DNA of 64,000 nucleotides from Novosphingobium profundi (GCF_018491765.1 NZ_JABWCU010000008.1:186001-250000); one strand, 5' to 3'. Numbered from the stretch's first letter, positions 46,562 through 55,705 are shown. Program-made: numbers and translations. Notes: generated by a model not told the origin, from the letters alone.

Positions 46562-47974
46562 ATGGCCATAGTATCTGAAAATCCGCGTGTTCCTGCCCGC
46601 ATGGTGCTGCTTTCGCTCGCCGCGTTGTGGGCCTGCTATTTCTTCGTCGCCACGCTGCGGGGCGCCTTCATGGGCTATGAGCTGGCCTGGCCGATCGTCT
46701 CGCGCCGGCTGACGATCTGCCTGCTCTCGATGATGGTCATGGCTTCGGTCTGGCCGCTGCTGCAGATGCTCGACCGCAAGTCCAACGCGATGCGGCTGCT
46801 GGTCGTGCTGGTGGGGGCGCTGCCGCTGGCGATGGCGCTCAGTCTCATCAACACGATGGTCTTCGCCGACATCACGCTGGCAATGAAGACCGCCGAGAAG
46901 CAGGGGCTGACCCGGATCGATCCGGGTCGCGTGCGGATCATGCAGGACGAGGCCGGCAACATCCTGGTCGACCTTCCCGATGCGGCCAAGGCCACGCAGG
47001 CCCCGCGACCACCGGCTGCGCCTGCGGCACCAACGCCGGCCCCGCTAGCCAGCGACGAACACGCAGAGGCGCAAGGTGCTCTCGACGATCCGGGCCCGCT
47101 GGTCGAGGGCGGCGCGGGGGAGGGCATCCTGGCCTCACCGCGCGATTCGGGCATCACCATCCGCGCCAGCGGGCACAAGGCGGGCAACCTGTTCGGGCAG
47201 TGGGCGGGGCTCGCCGACACCACGTTCGGCCGCTATTTCCTCGTGCTCGCCTGGGCCGCGCTCTATTTCGCGCTCGCCAAGGCCGAGGAAGCGCGCGCGG
47301 CCGAGCGGCGCGAAGGCGAGTATCGCCGCGCCGCCGAGGCGGCCGAGCTGCGCTCGTTGCGCTACCAGGTCAATCCGCACTTCCTGTTCAACACGCTCAA
47401 TTCGCTGTCGGCGCTGGTCATGACCGGGCGGCAGGACGATGCCGAGACGATGATCCAGACGCTCTCGACTTTCTATCGCCGCACTCTCAACGGCGATCCG
47501 ACCGGCGACTTGCGCCTCACCGACGAGATCGAGATGCAGAAGCTCTATCTCGCGATCGAGGCGGTGCGCTTCCCTAATCGTTTGCAGACGAAGTTCGCGA
47601 TTGACGAGGACGTTGCACATGCGAAGGTGCCCGGGCTGATCCTTCAGCCGCTGGTGGAGAATTCGGTGAAGTACGCGGTCGCGGCGACGCAGCGGCCGGT
47701 GACGATCGCCATCACCGCGCGGCGCGAGGGGCGGCAGCGACTGGTCCTGACTGTTGGCGATGATGGTCCGGGCGCGGCGCTCAGCAAGGCCGAAGGGTGC
47801 GGCATCGGCCTTGCCAATGTCCGGGACCGGTTGCGCGCCCGCTACGGCGAGGGGGCCAGCCTGTCCTTCGGGGCGCAGGACGAAGGCGGTTTCGCGACCG
47901 TGCTCGACCTGCCGCTCGAGATCGAGGATTGCCATGCGATCCTCGATACGCGTGCCGCTGGAGATCGGATGTGA
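46562..47974 (+). CDS. LytS/YehU-type sensor histidine kinase
   Basis: A 470-residue membrane kinase. The N-terminal third has about three spans (LAALWACYFFVATLRGAF, ICLLSMMVMASVWPLL, LVVLVGALPLAMALSLI); a proline/alanine-rich segment follows, then one more span (YFLVLAWAALYFALA). The kinase domain shows LRYQVNPHFLFNTLNSLSAL with the phosphorylated histidine and an ATPase end GDDGPGAALSKAEGCGIGLANV. The response-regulator gene overlaps its stop. The signal is unknown. Confidence 0.92.
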   Translation: MAIVSENPRVPARMVLLSLAALWACYFFVATLRGAFMGYELAWPIVSRRLTICLLSMMVMASVWPLLQMLDRKSNAMRLLVVLVGALPLAMALSLINTMVFADITLAMKTAEKQGLTRIDPGRVRIMQDEAGNILVDLPDAAKATQAPRPPAAPAAPTPAPLASDEHAEAQGALDDPGPLVEGGAGEGILASPRDSGITIRASGHKAGNLFGQWAGLADTTFGRYFLVLAWAALYFALAKAEEARAAERREGEYRRAAEAAELRSLRYQVNPHFLFNTLNSLSALVMTGRQDDAETMIQTLSTFYRRTLNGDPTGDLRLTDEIEMQKLYLAIEAVRFPNRLQTKFAIDEDVAHAKVPGLILQPLVENSVKYAVAATQRPVTIAITARREGRQRLVLTVGDDGPGAALSKAEGCGIGLANVRDRLRARYGEGASLSFGAQDEGGFATVLDLPLEIEDCHAILDTRAAGDRM

Positions 47975-48753
47975 CGGACGCCCAGGCAATGCAGAATACA
48001 GAGCGCAATTCCCCTATGGATACCCCCGGCGTCGCGCCCTTGCGCGCGCTGATCGTCGACGACGAGCCGCTCGCGGTCGAGCGCATGCAGGTGATCTGCG
48101 CGAGGATCGGATCGGTTTCGGTGGTCGGCACCGCCAGCGACGGCGAGGCCGCGCTGCGCCTCAGTGAGGCGCTGTCCCCCGACTTGTTGCTGCTCGACCT
48201 GACGATGCCCGAGACCGACGGGCTGACGGTGGCGCGCCGGCTTTCGAGCCGCGCCGATGCGCCGGCGGTGATCTTCGTCACCGCGCACGACGAATTCGCG
48301 GTCGAGGCCTTCGATCTCGACGCGGTAGACTACGTGCTCAAGCCCGTGAGCCCCGAGCGCCTCGAACGGGCGATCGCGCGCGTGATCGCGCGGCGCGGCG
48401 AGCGCAAGCAGCCACGCAGCGACTGGCTCGAGGAATTCTGGGTGCCGCACCGCTCCGAACTGGTGCGCGTGCCCGCCGAGGACGTGCGCCAGATCGACGC
48501 CGAGCGCGACTATGTGCGCCTCCACGTGGGCGAGCAGAGCTACCTCCTGCTCCAGACCATCACCAGTCTGCAGGAGCGGCTCGACCCCGACCGCTTCATC
48601 CGCATCCACCGCAGCCACATCCTGCGTCGCGACCACGTCAGCGGCCTCAGGCACGAAGGGCTGGGCGTGTGGTCGGTGGAGACGTCCGACGGCGAGACCT
48701 TGCGCATCGGGCGCACCTACCTGCCCGAGGTCAAGAAGATGGCCGGCCGCTGA
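47971..48753 (+). CDS. LytTR response regulator
   Basis: A 260-residue regulator. The receiver domain has LIVDDEPLAVERM, phosphorylated aspartate in LLLDLTMPETDG and lysine in YVLKPV. The C-terminal LytTR DNA-binding domain shows RVPAEDVRQIDAERDYVRLHV and RIHRSHILRRDHVSGL. The start is the GTG at 47971, overlapping the kinase stop as GTGA with GGAG 7 bases upstream; ATG at 48016 is an alternative. Its target is not identified. Confidence 0.92.
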   Translation: MTDAQAMQNTERNSPMDTPGVAPLRALIVDDEPLAVERMQVICARIGSVSVVGTASDGEAALRLSEALSPDLLLLDLTMPETDGLTVARRLSSRADAPAVIFVTAHDEFAVEAFDLDAVDYVLKPVSPERLERAIARVIARRGERKQPRSDWLEEFWVPHRSELVRVPAEDVRQIDAERDYVRLHVGEQSYLLLQTITSLQERLDPDRFIRIHRSHILRRDHVSGLRHEGLGVWSVETSDGETLRIGRTYLPEVKKMAGR

Positions 48754-48904
48754 AAGGCGGGCCCGCGACCTCGGGCGAAAGGCAGCGGGGCGCGCTGCGG
48801 GCCAGGGCATCCGCGCGGCACGGAAAAGGGCGGAGCACCCGCAAGGGCCCCCGCCGCAGTTTTTCCGGGTCGTTTCTTCTTATGGGACCTCGTGGGCGGG
48901 GGCA

Positions 48905-49246
48905 TCAGCCCCCGAGGCGGATCGACGTGTTCTGGTCGCGGGTTGCGGCGGCGATCTGGCCGTCGAACTTGTCGGTGGCCTGGTGGTAGCACGCAAGCGA
49001 CGAGGCGCTCGGCAGGTTCGAGCCGACGGCGGGCTGGTCCATCTTGCAGATCTTGCGCGCGGCCTTGACGAGGCGGCGTTCGAGGATCTTCTGGTCGTCG
49101 GGCGAGCTCAGGTCGAGATCGGTGTAGTAGACGGTGGCGGTGGGGATCGCCTCTTGGGCGGCGGCCGGGCTCGAAGTGGCGGCAAGGCCGGCGAGAGCGG
49201 CAGGTCCGACAAGGGCGGCGGCGAAAAATGCGGTCTTCTTGAACAT
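48905..49246 (-). CDS. UrcA family exported protein
   Basis: A 113-residue protein with a signal peptide (MFKKTAFFAAALVGPAALAG, cleavage near AAAQ) and YYTDLDLSSPDDQKILERRLVKAARKIC, CYHQATDKF: the paired-cysteine UrcA pattern typical of sphingomonads. Function unknown. GAAGGAGG-like ribosome site upstream of the ATG at 49246. An operator-like dyad lies 140 bases upstream. Confidence 0.85.
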   Translation of the reverse strand: MFKKTAFFAAALVGPAALAGLAATSSPAAAQEAIPTATVYYTDLDLSSPDDQKILERRLVKAARKICKMDQPAVGSNLPSASSLACYHQATDKFDGQIAAATRDQNTSIRLGG

Positions 49247-49388
49247 CGGGTTTCCTCCTTCGGTGAGCAGGTCCGCGATGTGTCTCGGCCGGCTCGATGA
49301 GTCTGGTTTGCCCCCGATTGCGACGCGCTTCACGCCAGCTTCTATGGTGGGTCGTCCAAGCTCGACCAAGGGCGGCGCATGGCGACAA

Positions 49389-49402
49389 ACGACATTTGTA
49401 GT
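49389..49402. promoter_or_regulatory. BlaI/CopY-like dyad upstream of urcA gene
   Basis: ACGACATTTGTAGT: arms ACGACA and TGTAGT are complementary except one base around TT, resembling the ACTACAnnTGTAGT operators of BlaI/MecI/CopY repressors. It lies between the urcA gene and a rightward membrane-protein gene. No such repressor is encoded in the window. Confidence 0.35.
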
Positions 49403-49487
49403 CGACGAACGTCGTACGCGCCGAAGCGCGCAAATGCGCGGGTTCCCGGCTCGCTTCGACGAATCGCTAAGTTTGCCGGACGAAGGT

Positions 49488-49832
49488 ATGGGCCGCCGCC
49501 TAGTGCCGGTCTCCAGGCGGGGGTGGCGCGCGCCGGCTGCTGGCGTTAGTCTGCGCTTCGTGACCTTAGCGCTGATCGTCGTCTTCGTTCTGGGAGTGGG
49601 GAATTTCGCCGCTCACAAGGCCGTGCTCGAAAGCGGCCATCGCATGCTCGCGCAAGTGCCCTGGCTGTTCAAGCCGCTGGGCGGGCCGATCAGCCTGGTC
49701 GTTGAATTCGTGATGCTGCTCGGCACGATGCTGATGGTGGCCGCGGGCTCACAAGGCTGGGCGCTGCTCTATCTCGGTTACTCGCTGGCCAACGCGGTGG
49801 CGGCCTGGATGATCGTCACCGAGCGCTTCTAG
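49488..49832 (+). CDS. small membrane protein
   Basis: About 114 residues. A basic N-terminus leads into three hydrophobic helices (VTLALIVVFVLGVGNFAA, GGPISLVVEFVMLLGTMLMV, GWALLYLGYSLANAVAAWM). I do not recognise a family. The start is uncertain: ATG at 49488, or the GTG at 49560 which would begin directly at the first helix. Confidence 0.6.
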   Translation: MGRRLVPVSRRGWRAPAAGVSLRFVTLALIVVFVLGVGNFAAHKAVLESGHRMLAQVPWLFKPLGGPISLVVEFVMLLGTMLMVAAGSQGWALLYLGYSLANAVAAWMIVTERF

Positions 49833-49869
49833 ACGGGAACCGCCGCGCCTTCGCACGGTTCTTGGCTGC

Positions 49870-50769
49870 ATGGAACAGCAATCGGGCATTGGGCAATCGG
49901 ATGGAGAAGCTGCGCCGGGCTTGACCTCTCGGCAGGTCTGGCTGGTGTGCAACGCGGCGAGCGGCAGCAATGACGAGCAGTCGCAGCGCGACGTCTGCTC
50001 CGCACTCGAGGAGGCCGGCTTCACGATTGCGCGGACCATCCGCTTTCCCGACGAACCCGCTCCCGAGGCGGCCGATCTCGACGCGCAGGGGATCGACCTC
50101 GTCGTGACCTTCGGCGGTGACGGCACGACGCACGCGGTGGTCACCGGATTGTTCGGCTGGAGCGGCGCGGTCCTGGTGCTGCCCGGCGGCACGATGAACC
50201 TGCTTGCCAAGGCGCTGCACGGCGACGTGGATCCATCCACGATTGCGTCCCGGCTCGCCGGCGGGCAGGGGCGGCGCGAACGCCCCTCGGTGATCGGATC
50301 GCCGCACGGTTTCGGACTCACCGGCGTTCTCGCCGGGCCGGGCACCGTATGGAACGAGGTGCGCGAGGCGATGCGCGCGGCCAACATCGTGGAGATGGTG
50401 GCGACGACCCGGCAGGCGATCAGCTGGTCGGCCAATGGCCCCAAGGTCGTCTGCGCGCAGAGCGACTGCGGCCGCGAGGAAGGCTATGCAGCGATCACCA
50501 TCAACCCGCGCGAGGAAGGTCTGCTGGTGCGTGGCTACTACGCCGAATCGCTGGCCGACTACGCGGGGCAGGGCATCGCGCTGCTCAACCGCAATTTCCG
50601 CGATGGCCCCCACGACGAACTGGGCGTGCACCAAACGGTGCGGCTGGTCTGTTCGGCGGGCGAGCCGATGGGCCTGCTCATCGACGGCGAGCCTTTCGAC
50701 GGCAAGGCCGAGGAGATATTCGAGCTTGCACGCTGCGAGGTCGATCTTATTGCCACGCTGGAGACATAG
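49870..50769 (+). CDS. diacylglycerol/lipid kinase family protein
   Basis: A 299-residue protein of the DAGK catalytic fold. It shows VWLVCNAASGSN at the start, the nucleotide motif VTFGGDGTTHAVV and LPGGTMNLLAKAL. Family members phosphorylate diacylglycerol, sphingosine or related lipids; in a sphingolipid-containing sphingomonad either is possible, and the sequence does not decide. It is followed after 57 bases by a metallophosphoesterase gene. Confidence 0.86.
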   Translation: MEQQSGIGQSDGEAAPGLTSRQVWLVCNAASGSNDEQSQRDVCSALEEAGFTIARTIRFPDEPAPEAADLDAQGIDLVVTFGGDGTTHAVVTGLFGWSGAVLVLPGGTMNLLAKALHGDVDPSTIASRLAGGQGRRERPSVIGSPHGFGLTGVLAGPGTVWNEVREAMRAANIVEMVATTRQAISWSANGPKVVCAQSDCGREEGYAAITINPREEGLLVRGYYAESLADYAGQGIALLNRNFRDGPHDELGVHQTVRLVCSAGEPMGLLIDGEPFDGKAEEIFELARCEVDLIATLET

Positions 50770-50826
50770 TTCGCTGGCAGGGCTGCCGGGGGACGACACC
50801 CCAAACACGAGGCAGGTGATTTTTTG

Positions 50827-51693
50827 ATGCAGGATCGTTCGCTCAAGCTTTTCCATCTGAGCGATATTCATTTCGGGCTCGAGGATCGCAGCGCGCTGGC
50901 CTGGGTCGAGCGCTGCATCGCGCGCGAGAAGCCCGACGCGGTGGCGATCACCGGCGACCTGACGATGCGCGCGCGAACCCGCGAATTCGACGCAGCCTGC
51001 CGCTGGATCCGCCAGCTCGACGTGCCGGTGACGGTCGAAGTGGGCAACCACGACATTCCCTACACCAATCTCTACCAGCGCTTCTTCGACCCCTATCGCC
51101 GCTTCAACGCGATCGAGGACCTGCTCGAGGTCGAGCTCGACTTGCCGCGCCTCGCGGTGATTCCGCTCAAGACCACCACCCGCGCGCAGTGGCAGCGTTT
51201 TCCCTGGTCGAACGGCTGGGTGACCAGGCGCGCGCTCGCCGAGACTCTCGCCGCGATCGACGCGCAGCCGGCGGGTACGCGCGTGCTCGTTGCCGCCCAC
51301 CACCCGCTCACCGAGAGGCGCGAGCGCGACAACAAGCTGCTCACCATTAACGGCAACAAGGCGATGGAAGCGCTGGCCGGCCGCAAGGTGGCCGCGATCC
51401 TGACCGGGCACATCCACGATCCCTTCGATCTCGTGGCGCAGACCCCCGCGGGGCCCTTGCGCATGATTGGGGCGGGCACCTTGTCCAAGCGCATCCGCTC
51501 GACACCGCCCAGCTTCAACGAAATCGTGATCGAGGGCGAAGAAATCCGCGTCACCGCGCGCAACCTCGCGGACGTGGCGAGCCGCGACATGATGATTTGC
51601 GACGTGCCCGAGAACGCCTTGCCCCCGCGCGAGCCGGGCGAACCGGTGGCGCCGGTCGGCCACGTCCCCCCGGTCGATCCCCCGGTAAACTGA
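50827..51693 (+). CDS. metallophosphoesterase (calcineurin-like)
   Basis: A 288-residue protein with the five metal/phosphate motifs: FHLSDIHFG, ITGDLT, EVGNHDIP, AAHHPLTERR and LTGHIHDPFD. It probably hydrolyses a phosphodiester or phosphomonoester; the substrate is unknown. The start at 50827 has a weak CAGGT 12 bases upstream; an in-frame TTG at 50824 adjoins it. Its position next to a lipid kinase suggests lipid or nucleotide phosphate metabolism, an inference only. Confidence 0.9.
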   Translation: MQDRSLKLFHLSDIHFGLEDRSALAWVERCIAREKPDAVAITGDLTMRARTREFDAACRWIRQLDVPVTVEVGNHDIPYTNLYQRFFDPYRRFNAIEDLLEVELDLPRLAVIPLKTTTRAQWQRFPWSNGWVTRRALAETLAAIDAQPAGTRVLVAAHHPLTERRERDNKLLTINGNKAMEALAGRKVAAILTGHIHDPFDLVAQTPAGPLRMIGAGTLSKRIRSTPPSFNEIVIEGEEIRVTARNLADVASRDMMICDVPENALPPREPGEPVAPVGHVPPVDPPVN

Positions 51694-51714
51694 TACCCCA
51701 TTTTGCTTCGGACA

Positions 51715-51756
51715 TGAAAAAAGCCGCGAAGCCCGTCGGGGCCTCGCGGCTTTTTT
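51715..51756. terminator. bidirectional terminator
   Basis: AAAAAAGCCGCGA (51717-51729) pairs with TCGCGGCTTTTTT (51744-51756), ending in a T run on both strands, between the convergent metallophosphoesterase and DUF2807 genes. Confidence 0.9.
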
Positions 51757-51775
51757 CGTGGGTATGGGGTCGGAA

Positions 51776-52540
51776 TTACATGACGTTGCTGGCGGGGGCC
51801 TGCGGGGCGGGTTCGGCCTTGTCGTCGGTGTAATCGTGGTCGACCGAGCCGATGCCGTTGATCTCGCTGCGCAGGATCTGCGGCTTGCGCTTCAAGGTGA
51901 CGTTGCCCACGCCGTTGATCTTGATGTCGGCGAGGCGGCGGGGGGCCAGTGTGACGTCGCCTGCACCATCGACGCGCACGGTGGCGTCGTCACCCTCGAC
52001 CTTGCCGAGGTCGATGTCGCCCGCGCCGTGCGCGGTGACGAAGATCGTGCGCACCTTGCCGCGGGCCTCGAGATCGATGGCTCCGTTCGCGCTCAGCGAG
52101 AAGCGCTCCTGGTCGAGGCCGACCAGCGTGACGTCGCCGGGCGCGTCGAGATCGAGGCTGTCGATCTCGGGCGCGGTGATCTGGACTTTGAGGCTCCGGT
52201 GGCTGGCGAGCTTGCCGTCGACCGAGAGGCGGCCGTCCTTCCAGACCAGACGGTCGAGCACCTTGGCCGGGCCCCGGACCGTCATTCCGGGCGTGTCGCC
52301 GCGGGTGAAGCTGAGCTCGACGGGAATTTCCATCGCGATCTGCGCACCCGAGGCGAGGGCGAAGGCGCGCGTGGTGGTGGGGCCGAGTTCACCTTCGTCC
52401 TCGTCGAAGTCCCAGCTCCATCCCCCGTTCTGGGTGAATTCCTGGCGCAAGTCCTTGCCGCCGACGATCCAGGCCCCACCGAAGGCGACGATCGAGAGGA
52501 TCGCGGCGCTGGCGAAGACAATGAGCAGTTTCCTGAACAT
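51776..52540 (-). CDS. DUF2807 (head GIN domain) protein
   Basis: A 254-residue protein with a signal/anchor helix (LLIVFASAAILSIVAFGGAWIV), then an acidic stretch (WSWDFDEDEGELG) and a beta-rich repeat region with repeated GAGDI/GAGDV/GVGNV/GIGSV turns, the signature of DUF2807 beta-solenoids. Function unknown; likely exported or envelope-bound. The last gene of the padR-DUF1700-DUF2807 operon, 37 bases after DUF1700. Confidence 0.87.
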   Translation of the reverse strand: MFRKLLIVFASAAILSIVAFGGAWIVGGKDLRQEFTQNGGWSWDFDEDEGELGPTTTRAFALASGAQIAMEIPVELSFTRGDTPGMTVRGPAKVLDRLVWKDGRLSVDGKLASHRSLKVQITAPEIDSLDLDAPGDVTLVGLDQERFSLSANGAIDLEARGKVRTIFVTAHGAGDIDLGKVEGDDATVRVDGAGDVTLAPRRLADIKINGVGNVTLKRKPQILRSEINGIGSVDHDYTDDKAEPAPQAPASNVM

Positions 52541-52577
52541 CTTGGTATCTCCTAATTCGCGTTGTTCGCCCTTGGGG

Positions 52578-53144
52578 TCAGGCTTCGGTGTGGATGGCGG
52601 GCTCGAGCACGCGGAAGTGCAGGCGGCCGAACCAGATGATGGCGTTGATGATCCAGATCGAGAGCAGCGTCAGCACCGCGCCGGCGGCGATTGCCCCGGC
52701 CATGGTGCCGAGCCCCGCCAGCAGCGCGACCGCCCAGCCGCCCGGGAACCCGCTGAAGGGCCCTGCGACAAGCACGAAGCCGCCGGCGATGAAAACTGCC
52801 AGAGCGGCCACGAAAAGCGCGAGCAGCGTGCCGAGCACGGCCAGCACGATCGGCAGCAGGATCAGGATGTCGAGCGAGGCGAGGCCGACGAAGGCGACGA
52901 TCGCGGCAAAGGCGGAGGAGGGCGAGCGCGCGCTCTTCCAGTTGCGCGAGCCGGCCTCGAAGCGCAGTTCGCGGGCGATGCGTGCCGGATCGCCAAGCGC
53001 GGCGGCGATGTCCGCCTCGCTGCGGCCCTCGGCCATGCCGGCGTCGAAATGCTCGGCGTAGTCGGCAAGGATGTCGTCGACGTCGTCGGCGGGAAGGCCC
53101 TTCAGGCCCATTTCGAGGCGGCGGATGAATTCAAGACGCGTCAT
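52578..53144 (-). CDS. DUF1700 membrane protein
   Basis: A 188-residue protein. The N-terminal soluble part (TRLEFIRRLEMGLKGLPADD, DYAEHFDAGMAEGRSEADI) is the HAAS-like DUF1700 domain, followed by several hydrophobic helices (DILILLPIVLAVLGTLLALF, LLAGLGTMAGAIAAGAVLTL). In many bacteria DUF1700 proteins are paired with PadR regulators and act as membrane sensors or anti-regulators. It overlaps padR by 14 bases. Confidence 0.88.
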   Translation of the reverse strand: MTRLEFIRRLEMGLKGLPADDVDDILADYAEHFDAGMAEGRSEADIAAALGDPARIARELRFEAGSRNWKSARSPSSAFAAIVAFVGLASLDILILLPIVLAVLGTLLALFVAALAVFIAGGFVLVAGPFSGFPGGWAVALLAGLGTMAGAIAAGAVLTLLSIWIINAIIWFGRLHFRVLEPAIHTEA

Positions 53145-53526
53145 GGCGGGATTCCCCTTCCTGCTCGGTCGCTGTCGCGGTGGTCTGGGTGGGTTGGGCG
53201 CCGAAGCCCTCGCCGTCGATCAACTGGTCGACAGCCTTGGTGAAGCCACGCCATTCGGCGATCTGGGCGGCAAGGCTGTCGCGGCCCGCGGGCGTGATGG
53301 CGTAATACTTGCGCGGCGGGCCGGAGGGCGATTCCTCGAGGTAGGTCGAGACCAGGCCATCCTTCTGCATGCGGCGCATGAGCGGGTAGATCGTGCCTTC
53401 GCCCATGTCGACCGCGTCAGCCATGCGGCTGGCGATCTCATAGGCGTAGCTGTTGCGGCGCGAAAGGAGGGCCAGCACGCACAGGCCGAGCACCCCTTTC
53501 TTCAGCTGCACTTCGATTTCGGACAT
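53131..53526 (-). CDS. PadR family transcriptional regulator
   Basis: A 131-residue winged-helix regulator. It starts MSEIEVQLKKGVLGLCVLAL and has YAYEIASRMADAVDMGEGTIYPLMRRM (in parts) and GPPRKYYAITPAGRDSLA. AGGAG stands 8 bases before the ATG at 53526. It heads the operon with DUF1700 and DUF2807, a common regulatory module; the twin palindromes upstream are candidate operators, so autorepression is likely. Confidence 0.93.
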   Translation of the reverse strand: MSEIEVQLKKGVLGLCVLALLSRRNSYAYEIASRMADAVDMGEGTIYPLMRRMQKDGLVSTYLEESPSGPPRKYYAITPAGRDSLAAQIAEWRGFTKAVDQLIDGEGFGAQPTQTTATATEQEGESRHDAS

Positions 53527-53577
53527 CGAATCATCTCCTGTCGATGGAGACTGTGTAATGCAAGCTAGTGTATGATG

Positions 53578-53589
53578 CAAGGTACCTTG
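53578..53589. promoter_or_regulatory. candidate PadR operator O1
   Basis: CAAGGTACCTTG, perfect 12-bp palindrome, about 52 bases before the padR ATG and over the -35-like TTGCAT. Confidence 0.6.
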
Positions 53590-53629
53590 GAAAGATTGAT
53601 ACATTGCAATGAACCATACGCATCCAGTG

Positions 53630-53641
53630 CAAGGTACCTTG
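53630..53641. promoter_or_regulatory. candidate PadR operator O2
   Basis: CAAGGTACCTTG again, extended here to the 14-bp palindrome GCAAGGTACCTTGC. Confidence 0.6.
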
Positions 53642-53839
53642 CTTGGGGTAATTGCCGGAAATGGCGCGCAGAATTGACGGGGCCTCGGGTCGAGACCCGC
53701 AGCGAACTCGGGGTAGACCCCTATATCGCAGACCCCTGTCCTCGCGGAACAATCGGGTCCGAGAGGGATGGTGGGCTTCACGCGCGACTCGTCATTGCGG
53801 GGCGTTCCGGCCCCCTCACGTCCAACAGGAGACCGCGTG

Positions 53840-55519
53840 ATGCACGACGATACGCCGACCCCCGACATCGACAATGTTGAAACGGCCGCTTCCAAGCCGG
53901 ACGGCCTCTCGCGCCGCAAGATGCTCTCGGCGACGGGAATGGCCGCCGCGCTGCCCGCGCTCGGCACTCTGGTGGGCACCTCCAAGGCGCTGGCGCAGGC
54001 GGCCTCGGGGCGCAAGCCCAACATCCTGGTGATCTGGGGCGACGACATCGGCTGGCAGAACGTTTCCGCCTATGGCCTGGGTACGATGGGCTACCACACG
54101 CCCAATATCGATCGGATCGGGCGCGAGGGCATCAAGTTCACCGATCACTATGCGCAGCCTTCGTGCACGGCGGGCCGCGCGGCCTTCATCACCGGCCAGT
54201 ACCCGATCCGTTCAGGCATGACGACGGTGGGGCAACCGGGCGCCGCGCTGGGGCTGCAGGCGGCCTCGCCCTGCCTTGCCGAAGTGATGAAGGCGGCGGG
54301 CTACCGCACCGGCCATTTCGGCAAGAACCATCTGGGTGACCGCAACGAGCACTTGCCCACCGCGCACGGTTTCGACGAGTTCTTCGGCAATCTCTATCAC
54401 CTCAACACGCAGGAAGAGGCCGAGCAGCGCGATTACCAGGCCTTCGGGAAGCAATTCTCGGGCGACCTGGAAAAGTACGAGTCGCAGTTCGGCACGCGCG
54501 GGGTGATCCATTCCTTCGCGACCGACCGGGACGATGCCACCAGCGACCCGCGCTTCGGCAAGGTCGGCAAGCAGACGATCCAGGACACCGGGCCACTGAC
54601 CGCCAAGCGCATGGAAAATTTCGATTCGGCCGAGATGATCCCCACCGCGCTCGAATTCATGGGCAAGGCCAAGAGCGCCAACGCGCCGTTCTTCGTCTGG
54701 ATGAACACCTCGCGCATGCACGTCTACACGCATCTTGATGCGGAATGGCGCTATGCGGCCGAGAAATACACCTCCGAGGCCGACATCCACGGTTCGGGCA
54801 TGATGCAGCACGACCGCGACGTGGGCACCGTGCTCGACTGGCTGGCCCAGCAAGGGATCCTCGACGACACGCTGATCTGGTATTCGACCGACAACGGGCC
54901 CGAGCACGATTCCTGGCCGCACGGCGCGACCACGCCGTTCCGGGGCGAGAAGATGACGACTTACGAGGGCGGCGTGCGCGTGGTCTCGCTGCTGCGCTAT
55001 CCGCGCATGATCCAGCAGGGCCAGATCCTCAACGGCATCCAGGCGCACCAGGACATGTTCACCAGCCTCGCCGCGGTCGCCGGGGTGCCCGACGTCAACA
55101 GCAAGGTGATGAGCGCCAAGAAGCAGTACATCGATGGCGTGAACAACCTGCCCTACTGGACCGGTCAGCAGGAAAATTCCAATCGCGACCACATCTTCCA
55201 CTACTACGAGAGCAAGCTCACGGCGGTGCGCATGGGACCGTGGAAGATGCACTTCTCCACCAAGGAAAACTATTACGACAACCTCGTGCCGCGCACCGCG
55301 CCGCTCATGTTCAACATTCGCATGGACCCGTTCGAAAGCTACGATTCGGTCGATTCCTACGGGCACCTGCTCCAGAAGGTGTCCTGGCTGATGCAGCCGA
55401 TGGGGGTGCTGATGAACCGGCATCTCAAGACGCTGGCCGACTATCCGCCGGTCCAGGGCGGCGCCTCGTTCGACATGTCGAACGTGGTCGAGGAATTCAT
55501 GAAGCAGGGGCAGCAGTAA
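53840..55519 (+). CDS. Tat-exported arylsulfatase
   Basis: A 559-residue sulfatase. A twin-arginine signal ([19 protein letters not shown]) is followed by the alkaline-phosphatase-fold core: [13 protein letters not shown] for metal binding, [19 protein letters not shown] with the cysteine that must be converted to formylglycine, [12 protein letters not shown] and [15 protein letters not shown]. The motif is CTAGR rather than the usual CxPxR. The start at 53840 has AGGAG 8 bases upstream. Substrate unknown; a formylglycine-generating enzyme is not in the window. Confidence 0.88.
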   Translation: MHDDTPTPDIDNVETAASKPDGLSRRKMLSATGMAAALPALGTLVGTSKALAQAASGRKPNILVIWGDDIGWQNVSAYGLGTMGYHTPNIDRIGREGIKFTDHYAQPSCTAGRAAFITGQYPIRSGMTTVGQPGAALGLQAASPCLAEVMKAAGYRTGHFGKNHLGDRNEHLPTAHGFDEFFGNLYHLNTQEEAEQRDYQAFGKQFSGDLEKYESQFGTRGVIHSFATDRDDATSDPRFGKVGKQTIQDTGPLTAKRMENFDSAEMIPTALEFMGKAKSANAPFFVWMNTSRMHVYTHLDAEWRYAAEKYTSEADIHGSGMMQHDRDVGTVLDWLAQQGILDDTLIWYSTDNGPEHDSWPHGATTPFRGEKMTTYEGGVRVVSLLRYPRMIQQGQILNGIQAHQDMFTSLAAVAGVPDVNSKVMSAKKQYIDGVNNLPYWTGQQENSNRDHIFHYYESKLTAVRMGPWKMHFSTKENYYDNLVPRTAPLMFNIRMDPFESYDSVDSYGHLLQKVSWLMQPMGVLMNRHLKTLADYPPVQGGASFDMSNVVEEFMKQGQQ

Positions 55520-55561
55520 GCGCGCACGCGCTGCGCGGACTCATTTTCCCGGAGGGCAGGG

Positions 55562-55595
55562 GCCCCGGACCGGCTTCGTGCCGCTCCGGGGCTTT
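55562..55595 (+). terminator. terminator after sulfatase
   Basis: GCCCCGGACCGGC pairs with GCCG-C-TCCGGGGC around TTCGT, with a short T run (TTT) behind. Confidence 0.72.
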
Positions 55596-55705
55596 CCCAT
55601 GCCCTGAAGAGGCGATTTCAAGTCCGTGGAGGCGTGGGACTGGAAACAAGCTCCAGGCGTTCCCTGAGGCTCCCAAGAGCAAAATGGGCGGTATGCCTGG
55701 CGCAC

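Larger units (their letters stand above)
53527..53839. promoter_or_regulatory. padR/sulfatase divergent control region
   Basis: 313 bases without a gene. Two identical palindromes, CAAGGTACCTTG, lie at 53578-53589 and 53630-53641, 52 bases apart (about five helical turns). A -35-like TTGCAT overlapping the first palindrome and a -10-like TACACA with 17-base spacing can be read toward padR. The sulfatase ribosome site AGGAG lies at the right end. Confidence 0.6.
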
